Shown: positions 18,817 to 27,537 of the stretch, in pieces | Numbering within the stretch: position 1 is the stretch's first letter | Layout: each line of letters starts with the position of its first letter | Origin: Nonomuraea guangzhouensis | Lineage (GTDB): Bacteria; Actinomycetota; Actinomycetes; Streptosporangiales; Streptosporangiaceae | Assembly (NCBI RefSeq): GCF_019396345.1 | Contig: NZ_JAHKRM010000019.1 | Coordinates: 210,337 to 274,336 of the forward strand | Length of the DNA stretch: 64,000 nt | Direction of reading: 5' to 3' | Notes under the pieces: generated by a model | The model's input: only the letters and a program-made list of their open reading frames with translations | What the model was told of the DNA's origin: nothing | Database searches by the model: none | Translations under genes and position numbers: made by a program

Positions 18817-20322
18817 TTGAAGCGCATCCTCCTCCCCGCCGGTGGCGCCATTCTGGCCACCGGTCTGCTGGCTGCCGGCCTCGCCGGCACCGCTCAGGCC
18901 GCTGGCGACGTCGCGAGCGACCCGCTCGCGAAGACCGCCGCCCAGGCTGCTGAGACGCTGGACTTCTGGACCAAGTCCAACAACGCGGCCCTCAAGCAGG
19001 CTGTGGCCTTCAACCCCGACTCGCTCGAGGTTGAGAAGATCTCCCGTGGTGGCGGCTATAGCGCCGACACCAAGCCCGGCTCCTCCGTGCCGATCGGCGA
19101 GGAGAAGAAGGTCGCCGTCAAGTCCCAGAACGTCAACCTGCCGAGGACCATCGGCAAGGTCTTCTTCGAGGGCCGCGACGGCAAGCTGTACTACTGCTCG
19201 GGCACCTCGGTCCAGTCGCAGTACCGTAACCTGGTGGCCACGGCCGGCCACTGCGTCTACGACATCGCCGGCAACGACGAGGTCGTTTCGCGCTGGGTCT
19301 TCGTCCCCGGTTACTACCAGGGCAAGACGCCTTACGGCTTGTACGTGGGCAAGCAGGCCTTCACCCACTACGACTTCGACGTGTACGAGGACTTCGACCG
19401 CGACTACGCGTTCGCCACCGTGTACAACGGCATCGGCGGCACGCTGAACTCGTCGAAGCAGGTCAACAAGGCTGAGTACGACGCGTACCAGGGTGAGAAG
19501 TACACCAAGGACGTGGCGATCAGCCAGGCTGACTACCTGAAGTGCAAGGACCTCAACGGCGGAGAGACCTCCGACTGCTGGGCCAAGGTCACGAAGATCG
19601 AGGACCTGGCTGGCCCTGACCACCCTGACTCCGTCAAGGTGCTCAAGGAAGTCACCAAGGAGCAGTACGACGCCGCGCCCACGGGCAACGTGAACGGCGG
19701 CAAGTCTCCCTGGATCTCCACCGAGCAGGTCACGGAGTCGCAGTACAAGGCGTACACCGGCCCGGGCTACCGCAAGATCGACGAAAAGGGCAACTTCACC
19801 ATCACCCACTACCGTCTCCGGTACTGGGTGAAGAAGTCGGCCAAGGTCGAGTACTTCCGCACCGAGTTCTTCGTTGTCGGTCACGCTGTCAAGGACGTCG
19901 GTCGCCTCGGTGACAACGTCGGTGGCCAGGGTGTCGCGTGGAACCAGGCTGCGGGCAAGGTCGTTCGTACCTTCGGGTACCCCTACGGCCCCAACCCGGA
20001 CGGTTCCAAGCCCTACACCGGTGTTACGCCGAAGTGGTGCTACGGCAAGACCGCCAGCAAGGTCGTCAAGATCCCGGCCCGCAAGGTCGAGGAGCAGCAG
20101 TCGCTGAAGTGCGCCGTCACCGCCGGTTACGACGGTGGACCGTGGCTGGCGAACTACAGCAACGCGAAGCGTCTTGGCTACGTCACCGGCGTCACCAGCC
20201 TCATCGTGGACGTCGATGGCAACAAGCGCTACGACACGATCACCTCGCCGATCTTCGACGGTGAGACCGCTGCGATCTACAAGGCCGCTGCGGCCTCGTG
20301 GTCCGGCAAGCTCATCCCGTAG
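18817..20322 (+). CDS. Secreted trypsin-fold protein, catalytic Ser replaced by Asp (long form 2)
   Basis: A 501-residue exported paralog, closest to the preceding gene in order of segments and wording of motifs. Signal peptide ends near TAQA|AG; pro-region has FWTKSNNAALK and GGYSAD. His145 is in VATAGHCVYD, the Asp in DFDRDYAFA, and Asp439 in GYDGGPW replaces the nucleophilic Ser. The repeat-containing insertion (NKAEYDAYQG, SQADYLKCK, TKEQYDAAPTG, TESQYKAYTG) is present. TTG start with AAGGAG. Codons such as GGT, GCT and CGT are commoner than in neighbouring genes, as in strongly expressed actinomycete genes. Role unknown; protease activity is unlikely without a serine nucleophile. Confidence 0.85.
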   Translation: MKRILLPAGGAILATGLLAAGLAGTAQAAGDVASDPLAKTAAQAAETLDFWTKSNNAALKQAVAFNPDSLEVEKISRGGGYSADTKPGSSVPIGEEKKVAVKSQNVNLPRTIGKVFFEGRDGKLYYCSGTSVQSQYRNLVATAGHCVYDIAGNDEVVSRWVFVPGYYQGKTPYGLYVGKQAFTHYDFDVYEDFDRDYAFATVYNGIGGTLNSSKQVNKAEYDAYQGEKYTKDVAISQADYLKCKDLNGGETSDCWAKVTKIEDLAGPDHPDSVKVLKEVTKEQYDAAPTGNVNGGKSPWISTEQVTESQYKAYTGPGYRKIDEKGNFTITHYRLRYWVKKSAKVEYFRTEFFVVGHAVKDVGRLGDNVGGQGVAWNQAAGKVVRTFGYPYGPNPDGSKPYTGVTPKWCYGKTASKVVKIPARKVEEQQSLKCAVTAGYDGGPWLANYSNAKRLGYVTGVTSLIVDVDGNKRYDTITSPIFDGETAAIYKAAAASWSGKLIP

Positions 20323-20370
20323 TTCACTGCGGATCGAACGAAGACTTAGGTCGTCGTTCACCAGCTTTAC

Positions 20371-20401
20371 CGAAGGGCCCGGCATCCTGCCGGGCCCTTC
20401 G
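20371..20401 (+). terminator. Terminator of the 18817 gene
   Basis: CGAAGGGCCCGGC / GCCGGGCCCTTCG, 13-bp stem with a 5-nt loop, followed by GCCTTTTCC. Confidence 0.88.
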
Positions 20402-20461
20402 GCCTTTTCCGGGGTCTGACCTGGGCCTCCAGCATCTTCCGTAACATTCCAGCACAATCTG

Positions 20462-20491
20462 TTACCAGAGTGACCAGAGGGTCGATAGGGT
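20462..20491 (+). promoter_or_regulatory. Promoter of the 20529 paralog
   Basis: TTACCA (20462-20467), 18-bp spacer, TAGGGT (20486-20491). The layout and part of the spacer resemble the promoter at 15225-15254. No leader hairpin and no CRP-like site were found here. Confidence 0.5.
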
Positions 20492-20528
20492 CTTTACACC
20501 TCGCTTGTTAACGTTGTGGAGATCTTCA

Positions 20529-22013
20529 GTGAAGCGCCTGCTCGTCCCCCTGACCGCCGCCAGCCTGAGCGCCGCCGCCCTCACCCTCCCCGCCAACGCC
20601 GCCCCCGACTGGGTCCAGGACCCGCTCGCTCCCAAGGCGGCCGAGGCCTATAGCAACGCCTACTTCTGGCTCGACGCCAACGGTGCCGCGCTCAAGAAGG
20701 CCACGCAGTACAACGTCGATGCCAAGGACGTTCAGAAGCTGGTCTCCACCCAGGCCAAGACGCCCGACGGCAAGCCGGGCTCGGCCTCCCCCACCGGCAC
20801 GACGCCCCCCGTGGCCAAGTCCACGGCGGTGAACCTGCCCAGGTCCATCGGCAAGGTCTTCTTCCTCGACAGCGCCGGCAACTACCGCTGGTGCTCGGCG
20901 ACGTCCGTCCAGTCCAGGAACCGCAACCTGATCGCCACCGCGGGCCACTGCGTCTACGAGCGCGGCAAGGACGTCTTCGCCAAGTGGGTGTTCGTCCCCG
21001 GCTACTACCAGGGCAAGGCGCCGTTCGGCGTGTACGCGGGCGCCTACGCCTTCACCAGCTACGACCTCGACACCTACGACGACTACGACGGCGACTTCGC
21101 GTTCGTGGCCGTGCACAACGGCTTCGCGCTCCCCAACGACAAGAAGGTGTCGTTCAAGGAGTTCCAGGCGTGGCGGGGCGACAAGTGGGTCAAGCCGGTT
21201 GAGATCAGCCCGGCCGAGTACGCCAAGTGCGTGCTCACCCTCGGCCACTGCTGGTCCGAGGGCGCCGACACCCCGGCCGACAAGGTGGGTCCCGACTTCC
21301 CCGGCGCGGTCCTGGAGAAGGTCGAGGCGAGCGAGAAGGAGTACACGGACGCCAAGACCGGCAAGGGCAACGGCTTCAAGCTCGGCGAGCCCGAGACCGT
21401 GCCCGTCACCCTGCCGGAGTACACCGCCTACAAGGGCCCCGGCAAGAAGACCATCGACAAGTCCGGCAACTACCTCATCACCCACTACTACACGCAAAAG
21501 TGGGTCAAGCCAGGATTGTCGCGCAAGTACTACATGGCCGAGTACGTCATCGGCATCGCCAAGGACCTGGGCCGGCTCGGTGACGCCGTCGGCGGCCAGG
21601 GCGTCGCCTGGAACCAGCCCATGGGCCAGAACGTCACCGCCTTCGGCTACCCCAGCGCCCCGCACCCCGACGGCGACAAGGCCTTCACCGGTGTGACGCC
21701 CAAGTGGTGCAGCGGCAAGACCGGTACGAAGACCTACCAGGTCAACACGTTCAAGGTCGAGACGCACCAGGTGCTGAAGTGCTCGATGACCCCCGGCGCC
21801 GACGGCGCCCCCTGGCTGATGAAGTACGACAACAACAAGCGCACCGGCTACGTCAACGGCGTGACGAGCATGTTCCACGACCAGGACGGCAACGGCCGGA
21901 TCGACTTCATCAGCTCCGCCTACTTCGACGGCGAGACCGCTGACGTCTACAACAAGGCCCAGTACGCGGCGACCAAGTCGATCGTCGGCCCCAACGGCGA
22001 GATGATGCAGTAG
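20529..22013 (+). CDS. Secreted trypsin-fold protein, catalytic Ser replaced by Asp (divergent long form)
   Basis: A 494-residue exported paralog, the most diverged of the four Asp-type members. Signal peptide ends near PANA|AP. His140 (IATAGHCVYE) and the Asp in DYDGDFAFV remain; the nucleophile motif is GADGAPW with Asp425, and here even the second Gly is changed to Ala, which should disturb the oxyanion loop further. The repeat insertion is present but reworded (SFKEFQAWRG, SPAEYAKCV, SEKEYTDAKTG, TLPEYTAYKG). GTG start at 20529 with GGAG upstream. It ends the array and converges on the HTH regulator. Function unknown. Confidence 0.84.
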   Translation: MKRLLVPLTAASLSAAALTLPANAAPDWVQDPLAPKAAEAYSNAYFWLDANGAALKKATQYNVDAKDVQKLVSTQAKTPDGKPGSASPTGTTPPVAKSTAVNLPRSIGKVFFLDSAGNYRWCSATSVQSRNRNLIATAGHCVYERGKDVFAKWVFVPGYYQGKAPFGVYAGAYAFTSYDLDTYDDYDGDFAFVAVHNGFALPNDKKVSFKEFQAWRGDKWVKPVEISPAEYAKCVLTLGHCWSEGADTPADKVGPDFPGAVLEKVEASEKEYTDAKTGKGNGFKLGEPETVPVTLPEYTAYKGPGKKTIDKSGNYLITHYYTQKWVKPGLSRKYYMAEYVIGIAKDLGRLGDAVGGQGVAWNQPMGQNVTAFGYPSAPHPDGDKAFTGVTPKWCSGKTGTKTYQVNTFKVETHQVLKCSMTPGADGAPWLMKYDNNKRTGYVNGVTSMFHDQDGNGRIDFISSAYFDGETADVYNKAQYAATKSIVGPNGEMMQ

Positions 22014-22028
22014 TAATAAGGACAACGT

Positions 22029-22058
22029 CGCGGGCCCGTCTCTGGAGACGGGCCCGCG
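22029..22058. terminator. Bidirectional terminator between the array and the HTH regulator
   Basis: CGCGGGCCCGTC / GACGGGCCCGCG, a 12-bp perfect stem with a 6-nt loop between two convergent genes. Confidence 0.8.
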
Positions 22059-22067
22059 GCGTGCGGC

Positions 22068-23414
22068 CTAGACGGCCGACAGCTCGCGCAGCGCCCGCAC
22101 GGCGGGCTCGCTCTTGTACGGCTCCAGCCTCCTGCGCAGATCGGCCGCGTACGAGCGAGAACGAGCCGACTGGAGCTCACCCGCCAGCTTGAGCGCGGTC
22201 CCCGCCACCTGGCACGCCTCCTCGAGCTCCCCGCACTGCAGCAGCCCGGCCGCCAGGAGCGACAGGTTGAACATCCGCCCCCGCACGTAGCGACCGTCCA
22301 TGTCGAGCGAGCGACGCGCCTGCCGGACCACCCGCTCCCCCTCCCCCAGGTCGCGGAAGCAGTGGGCGAACTTGGCCGACAGATACGCCTCGTCGAAGTA
22401 GCTCAGCCAGGCCGGCTCGTCGCCGGGTGCCCGCGTGTCGAAGGCGACCTCGGCGGCGTGCAGCGCCTTGCCGCAGGAGCGGGCGTCACCGAGGCCCGCG
22501 TGGGCGTGCGCCTCCTGCACCAGGCTCGAGCACAGGAGGGTGTGGACGCCCGCTCGGCGGGCCGACAGCTGGGCGGCTCTGGCCAGGTCGAGCGCGTGGG
22601 CGTGCTGGCCCATGTAGCTGGCCTGGTGCGCCATGCCGGCCAGGATCTCGCCGCCCAGCGCGTGGTCGTCGGCCCCTCTGGCCAGGCGCAGTGCCTGGAT
22701 CAGGTAACGCTGGGCCAGGCCGTGCTGCTCCAGGTCGTAGGCCATCCACCCGGCCAGGCGGGTCAGCTCCGCGGCGGCCGCGGCCAGCTGCCTGCCGGTG
22801 GCCTCCCCGTAGGTGCCCTCTTTGAGCAGCGGCGAGACCGCGGTGTCGAGGTATTTGATGACGGACGCGCGGACGCGTCCGCTGCCGAACCGGTTGTCGA
22901 GCTCACCGAAGGAGCGGGTGACCTCATGGATCGCGGTGATGTCGGCCCGGCCGACCCGGCGCGAGCCGGCGCCGCCGGGGTGTTCCTCCGGCGGGGACGT
23001 CAGCCAGCGGACGGCCCCTACCGAGCCCGCACCTATCGCGAAAGTCGAATCGATCAGGAATCGCCGTCTCTCCATATCGGCCCGCCACAGCGCCGTCACG
23101 GTCGCGACCCCTTCCTTCCACGTGTGCGTGAACTCCTGCCCGAGATCAAGGGGCGAGACGATGGCCGGCATGCCCACCTCCACAGGGGAGAAAGGCCTGC
23201 CGAGCCGTAGCGCGAAAATCTCGGTAAGGAGGCACGGCACAGGGTCCCGAGGCCGCTGACCGCCTATCCAGCGCAGCACGGAGCTGTGGTCGTACTTCAG
23301 GCCGGGGGCGCCGCGCGCGGCTCCCAGGTCGTTGAGGCACCTGGCCAGCCCCTTGTGGGAGAAGCCCGCCTCCGCGATCAGCTGCTGTAGCAGTCGATTG
23401 GGCTCGCGTTCCAT
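22068..23414 (-). CDS. HTH/TPR transcriptional regulator (NsdA-like)
   Basis: A 448-residue protein with an N-terminal XRE-like helix-turn-helix region (about residues 8-60, HKGLARCLNDLG and DHSSVLRWIGGQRP) and a long helical C-terminal part with TPR-like repeats (QRYLIQALRLARGADDHALG and others). The layout resembles NsdA-type regulators that influence differentiation and antibiotic production in streptomycetes, so regulation of development or secretion is possible, but this is inference. ATG 23414 has GAGGAG 5 bp upstream. It converges on the pseudoprotease array, from which a shared terminator separates it; no direct regulatory link is visible. Confidence 0.75.
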   Translation of the reverse strand: MEREPNRLLQQLIAEAGFSHKGLARCLNDLGAARGAPGLKYDHSSVLRWIGGQRPRDPVPCLLTEIFALRLGRPFSPVEVGMPAIVSPLDLGQEFTHTWKEGVATVTALWRADMERRRFLIDSTFAIGAGSVGAVRWLTSPPEEHPGGAGSRRVGRADITAIHEVTRSFGELDNRFGSGRVRASVIKYLDTAVSPLLKEGTYGEATGRQLAAAAAELTRLAGWMAYDLEQHGLAQRYLIQALRLARGADDHALGGEILAGMAHQASYMGQHAHALDLARAAQLSARRAGVHTLLCSSLVQEAHAHAGLGDARSCGKALHAAEVAFDTRAPGDEPAWLSYFDEAYLSAKFAHCFRDLGEGERVVRQARRSLDMDGRYVRGRMFNLSLLAAGLLQCGELEEACQVAGTALKLAGELQSARSRSYAADLRRRLEPYKSEPAVRALRELSAV

Positions 23415-23516
23415 CGCTCTCCTCGCGGCAACCGGAAGCCCGCTTCCTTACAGAGAGCCCTCTTTATAGCACGGAGAGTAAAGAAAGATTGGCGATTTCC
23501 CAAGGGGGCCGAGGGA

Positions 23517-24719
23517 CTACAGACGGGCGACCCCGTCGGCGCGGGCCTGGGCGGCCACGGCGGCGGTCACCGCGGGCGCCACGCGCTTGTCGAACGGGCT
23601 GGGGATGACGTACTCGGCCGTGATGTCGTCGCCCACCACCCCGGCGAGCGCGGCGGCCGCCGCGACCTTCATGTTCTCGGTGATCGTGGTGGCCCGGACG
23701 TCGAGCGCGCCGCGGAAGACGCCGGGGAAGGCCAGCACGTTGTTGATCTGGTTGGGGAAGTCGGAGCGGCCGGTCGCGACCACCCTGGCGTGCTTGGCGG
23801 CCACCTCGGGATGCACTTCGGGGGTGGGGTTGGACAGGGCGAACACGATCGAGTCCGCGGCCATCGAGGCGATGGCCGCCTCCGGCACGGTCGAGCCGGA
23901 CAGGCCGAGGAAGACGTCGGCGCCCGCCAGGGCCTCCTCGGTCGAGCCCTTGTGACCCGCCTTGTTGGTGTCGCGGGCCAGGGCGTCCTTGACCGGGTTG
24001 AGCCCTTCCCTGCCGCTGTAGAGCATGCCCTTGGAGTCGGCGACCGCGATGTCACCGATGCCGGCCTCCAGGAGGATCCTGGTGACCGCGACCCCGGACG
24101 CGCCGGCGCCGGCCACCACGGCACGCAGGTCGCCCAGGGAGCGTCCGGTCAGCCGGGCCGCGTTGGTCAGCGCGGCGAGGGCCACGATGGCGGTGCCGTG
24201 CTGGTCGTCGTGGAAGACGGGGATGTCGAGCAGGGCGCGCAGCCGGTCTTCGACCTCGAAGCAGCGGGGCGCGCTGATGTCCTCGAGGTTGATGCCGCCG
24301 AACGAGGGCGCCAGCCGCACGACGGTCTCGACCAGGGCGTCGACGTCGGTGCAGTCGAGGCAGATCGGGACGGCGTCGACGCCCCCGAACTCCTTGAACA
24401 GCAGCGCCTTGCCCTCCATCACGGGCATGGCCGCGGCAGGGCCGATGTCGCCGAGGCCGAGCACGGCCGTGCCGTCGGAGACGACGGCGACCACGTTGGA
24501 CACCCAGGTGTAGTCATTGACGAGTGACGGCGTGTCGGCGATCGCGGTGCAGACGCGGGCGACCCCGGGGGTGTAGGCAAGGGAAAGGTCGTCGGCGTTA
24601 CGGACCGGAATGGTGGATCGGACCTCGAGTTTGCCTCCGCGGTGCAATGCGAAGGCGGGATCGAGATCGAGGGATTCGACGGAAGTGGGTGTGGTAGTCA
24701 CAGCGACCCCAGTAGTCAT
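23517..24719 (-). CDS. NAD(P)-dependent malic enzyme
   Basis: A 400-residue enzyme that oxidatively decarboxylates malate to pyruvate. The N-terminal domain has the conserved YTPGVARVC and a Lys/Asp-rich active site (GKALLFKEFGGVDAVPICLD), followed by the Rossmann domain with VVAGAGASGVAV for the nicotinamide cofactor. The size fits the short bacterial type without the phosphotransacetylase domain. ATG 24719 is where similarity begins; the upstream frame remains open but is best explained as a structured untranslated leader. It stands alone, divergent from the amino-acid transporter. Confidence 0.92.
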   Translation of the reverse strand: MTTGVAVTTTPTSVESLDLDPAFALHRGGKLEVRSTIPVRNADDLSLAYTPGVARVCTAIADTPSLVNDYTWVSNVVAVVSDGTAVLGLGDIGPAAAMPVMEGKALLFKEFGGVDAVPICLDCTDVDALVETVVRLAPSFGGINLEDISAPRCFEVEDRLRALLDIPVFHDDQHGTAIVALAALTNAARLTGRSLGDLRAVVAGAGASGVAVTRILLEAGIGDIAVADSKGMLYSGREGLNPVKDALARDTNKAGHKGSTEEALAGADVFLGLSGSTVPEAAIASMAADSIVFALSNPTPEVHPEVAAKHARVVATGRSDFPNQINNVLAFPGVFRGALDVRATTITENMKVAAAAALAGVVGDDITAEYVIPSPFDKRVAPAVTAAVAAQARADGVARL

Positions 24720-24755
24720 CGGACGGATGAGACCTTCGGCAGACGGCGCGAGAGG

Positions 24756-24840
24756 CCTGGCTTCGGTAGCCGCCAGGATCCCCTCTTCGATCGTCTCGTG
24801 CGAGGGGTTACGGGGGTCACCCGTGGCTCCATAGTGCCAC
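24756..24840 (-). ncRNA. Structured 5' leader of the malic enzyme gene (riboswitch-like)
   Basis: On the minus strand, within 85 nt, four hairpins can be drawn: GTGGC/GCCAC (24823-24840), ACGGG/CCCGT (24810-24824, mutually exclusive with the first), CCCCTC/GAGGGG (24780-24807) and CCTGGC/GCCAGG (24756-24777, with an inner GGC/GCC pairing). They end about 37 nt before the start codon. Overlapping alternatives are what a metabolite- or protein-sensing leader would show. I could not match it to a known riboswitch class. Confidence 0.4.
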
Positions 24841-24980
24841 ATGGTGAGATCAGGTCCGTCTCGAGACCGACTCCGTTCTGTTGACGCATTGTTAATTGTC
24901 GGATGACGGTCTGCAGCAAAAACCCACTTAAACTGCACAAAAACCAACTTTCCTTACATATCACTTGAGGAGGCCCACTC

Positions 24981-25850
24981 ATGGCCCTCTGGCCCAGAAC
25001 GCGCCGTGGCTATGCCACTGGCGCGCTCGCTCTGACCGCCGCCTTGGCACTGTCCGCCTGCGGCAGCTCCACTCAGACGGGCACCACCGGTGCCACGTCC
25101 TCCGCACCCGCCACGGCGGCGGGCGGAGTCACGCTGGTCTCCCCCGGCAAGCTGACCACCTGCACCAACCTGCCGTACCCGCCGTTCCAGGCCAAGGACG
25201 CCAGCGGCAAGGTCGTCGGGTTCGACGTGGACATGATCGACCTGGTCGCCAAGAAGCTGGGCGTCACGCAGGACATCGTGGACATCGACTTCGACTCGAT
25301 CAAGGGTGGTGCCGCGCTCAGCGCCGGCAAGTGCGACGTCGCCGCGGCCGGTATGACGATCACCGAAGACCGCAAGCAGCATCTCGACTTCTCCAGCCCG
25401 TACTTCGACGAGGTGCTCGGCCTGGTGACCAAGAAGGGCGCGGGCGTGCCCACGCTCGAGGCCGCCAAGTCCAAGAACCTGAGCGTCGGCGTGCAGGCCG
25501 GTACGACCAGCCTCACGCTGGCCAAGAGCGCGGGCATCGAGGCCAAGGAGTTCAAGGACTCCGGCAAGCTGCTGCTCGCGCTGCAGTCCGGCCAGGTCGA
25601 CATGGTCATCCAGGACCTGCCGGTCGTCGTCGACTGGATGAAGAAGCCGGCCGTCTCCTCGGCCTATGAGCTGTCCGGCCAGGTGCCGACCCACGCGCAG
25701 TACGGCTTCGCCGTCAAGAAGGGCAACGCCGCGCTGCTCAAGATCATCAACGAGTCGCTGTCCGAGGCCATCAAGGACGGCACCTGGTCCAAGGAGTACC
25801 AGCAGTGGATGGGCGCCGCGCCCGTCACGACACCGACGCCCACCTCCTGA
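24981..25850 (+). CDS. Polar amino-acid ABC transporter substrate-binding lipoprotein
   Basis: A 289-residue solute-binding protein of family 3. The lipobox LSACG (Cys at about residue 27) anchors it to the outer face of the membrane. The N-terminal lobe has TCTNLPYPPFQAKDASGK and GFDVDMIDLVAKKLG, typical of binding proteins for glutamate, glutamine or related polar amino acids. It is the first gene of a three-gene operon with permease and ATPase. ATG start with a strong GAGGAGG site. The exact ligand cannot be read. Confidence 0.9.
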   Translation: MALWPRTRRGYATGALALTAALALSACGSSTQTGTTGATSSAPATAAGGVTLVSPGKLTTCTNLPYPPFQAKDASGKVVGFDVDMIDLVAKKLGVTQDIVDIDFDSIKGGAALSAGKCDVAAAGMTITEDRKQHLDFSSPYFDEVLGLVTKKGAGVPTLEAAKSKNLSVGVQAGTTSLTLAKSAGIEAKEFKDSGKLLLALQSGQVDMVIQDLPVVVDWMKKPAVSSAYELSGQVPTHAQYGFAVKKGNAALLKIINESLSEAIKDGTWSKEYQQWMGAAPVTTPTPTS

Positions 25851-25852
25851 TC

Positions 25853-26683
25853 ATGACGACCACGCCGACCACCGCTGAGCCCGCTCGCAGCGGGCTCAGC
25901 CCCCGCCAGCGCCGCAGGATCAGTCTCGGTATCCAGTACGCCGTCTTCGTGCTCGTCCTCGTCGGGGTGATCCTGCTCGCGGACTGGCCGAAGATCTTCG
26001 AGAACTTCCTGAACGGCAAGGTCGCGGCGGGGATGTTCCCCACGCTGTTCACGGTCGCGCTGAAGAACACGCTGATCTTCACCGTGGCCGGCTATGTGAT
26101 CGGCTTCCTGCTCGGTCTCGTGCTGGCGCTGATGCGGTTGTCCTCCGTGACGCCGTACCGGGTGGTCGCCCTCGTCTACATCGAGGTCTTCCGCGGCCTG
26201 CCCGCGCTGATCATCTTCCTGCTGCTCGGGTTCGGTCTGCCGATCGCGTTCCCCGGGTTCAAGCTCCCCGGAGACGTCTACGGCACGGTGGCGCTCGCGC
26301 TGGGCCTGGTGGCCGCCGCCTACATGGCCGAGTCGTTCCGGGCGGGCATCCAGGCGGTGCCCAAGGGGCAGATGGAGGCGGCCAGGTCGCTCGGCATGAA
26401 GCCGGGCCGGGCGATGCTCTCGATCATCCTGCCGCAGGCCATCAGGATCGTGATCCCGCCGCTCACCAACGAGCTGATCCTGCTGTTCAAGGACTCCTCG
26501 CTGGTCTTCACGCTGGGCGTGACGGCGGCGACCACCGAGCTGACCAAGTTCGGCTCCGACACCACGATCGACCAGGCCAACAGCACGCCGCTGATCGTGG
26601 CGGGGGCCACCTACCTGCTGATCACGATCCCGCTCGGGTTCGTCGTACGCCGCCTCGAAGCGCGCCAGGGGAGGAAACGGTGA
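25853..26683 (+). CDS. Polar amino-acid ABC transporter permease
   Basis: A 276-residue HisM/GlnP-type inner-membrane permease with a first transmembrane helix at about residues 20-45 and about five in all. The cytoplasmic EAA loop reads QMEAARSLGMKPGRAMLSII and couples to the ATPase. The ATG at 25853 begins 2 bp after the stop of the binding protein; a frame extending further upstream would overlap that gene and is not used. It overlaps the ATPase gene by four bases. Confidence 0.9.
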   Translation: MTTTPTTAEPARSGLSPRQRRRISLGIQYAVFVLVLVGVILLADWPKIFENFLNGKVAAGMFPTLFTVALKNTLIFTVAGYVIGFLLGLVLALMRLSSVTPYRVVALVYIEVFRGLPALIIFLLLGFGLPIAFPGFKLPGDVYGTVALALGLVAAAYMAESFRAGIQAVPKGQMEAARSLGMKPGRAMLSIILPQAIRIVIPPLTNELILLFKDSSLVFTLGVTAATTELTKFGSDTTIDQANSTPLIVAGATYLLITIPLGFVVRRLEARQGRKR

Positions 26684-27423
26684 CCCACGCCGTAGAGATC
26701 AGGGACCTGCACAAGTACTTCGGCGACAACGAGGTGCTCAAGGGCATCGACTTCACCGTCGAGCCCGGCCAGGTGGTCTGCGTCATCGGCCCGTCAGGGT
26801 CGGGCAAGTCGACGCTGCTGCGCTGCGTGAACCTGCTGGAGACGCCCACCAAGGGCAAGGTGTTCGTCAACGGCCGCGAGCTGACCCATCCCGACGCCGA
26901 CATCGACGCCACCCGGCGGCAGGTCGGCATGGTGTTCCAGCAGTTCAACCTCTTCCCGCACCTGACCGCGCTGCAGAACGTGATGATCGCCCAGCAGCGG
27001 GTGCTGAACCGGAGCAAGGCGGAGGCCGAGATCGTCGCCAGGGAGAACCTGGACAAGGTCGGCGTCGCCGACAAGTGCCACGAATATCCCGGCAAGCTCT
27101 CCGGTGGGCAGCAGCAGCGGGTGGCCATCGCCAGGGCCCTGGCCATGAACCCGGCCCTGATGCTCTTCGACGAGCCCACCTCGGCGCTCGACCCCGAACT
27201 GGTCGGCGACGTGCTCGCCGTCATGCGCAAGCTGGCGGAGGAGGGCATGACCATGCTGGTGGTCACCCACGAGATGGGCTTCGCCCGCGAGGTGGCCGAC
27301 CGTGTGGTGTTCATGGACGGCGGGGTGATCGTCGAGGACGGGACGCCCGCCCAGGTGGTCGGCGACCCGCAGCAGGAACGCACCCGCTCCTTCCTCAGGC
27401 GCGTCCTGCACCCCGAGGGCTGA
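26680..27423 (+). CDS. Polar amino-acid ABC transporter ATP-binding protein
   Basis: A 247-residue GlnQ/HisP-type ATPase. Walker A is GPSGSGKST, the signature is LSGGQQQR, Walker B is ALMLFDEPTSALD, and the switch His is in VVTHEM. It powers import by the permease encoded just upstream. The start is GTG 26680 with GGGGAGGA upstream, overlapping the permease stop (GTGA). Confidence 0.93.
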   Translation: MTHAVEIRDLHKYFGDNEVLKGIDFTVEPGQVVCVIGPSGSGKSTLLRCVNLLETPTKGKVFVNGRELTHPDADIDATRRQVGMVFQQFNLFPHLTALQNVMIAQQRVLNRSKAEAEIVARENLDKVGVADKCHEYPGKLSGGQQQRVAIARALAMNPALMLFDEPTSALDPELVGDVLAVMRKLAEEGMTMLVVTHEMGFAREVADRVVFMDGGVIVEDGTPAQVVGDPQQERTRSFLRRVLHPEG

Positions 27424-27537
27424 CCGCCACCAGGCGGCCGACGCGGGCGAGGCGTCCAAGGTCGCCCGGCGCGTGAGCGCCGAGCACGGCGGGGTGTCCG
27501 GTCTCCGGGCGCCCCGCCGCTCGTGTAATACTCCGGC

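Noticed and set aside
16812..20457. Long open frames on the minus strand opposite the protease-like genes (over 500 codons)
   Set aside because: They mirror the plus-strand genes in GC-rich sequence, show low-complexity Val/Gly/Asp/Leu composition, and have no recognisable motif; the plus strand carries signal peptides and conserved active-site motifs.
24720..24947. N-terminal extension of the malic enzyme through the leader region
   Set aside because: The first 76 codons have no similarity to malic enzymes and the region folds into several hairpins, so an untranslated leader is more likely.
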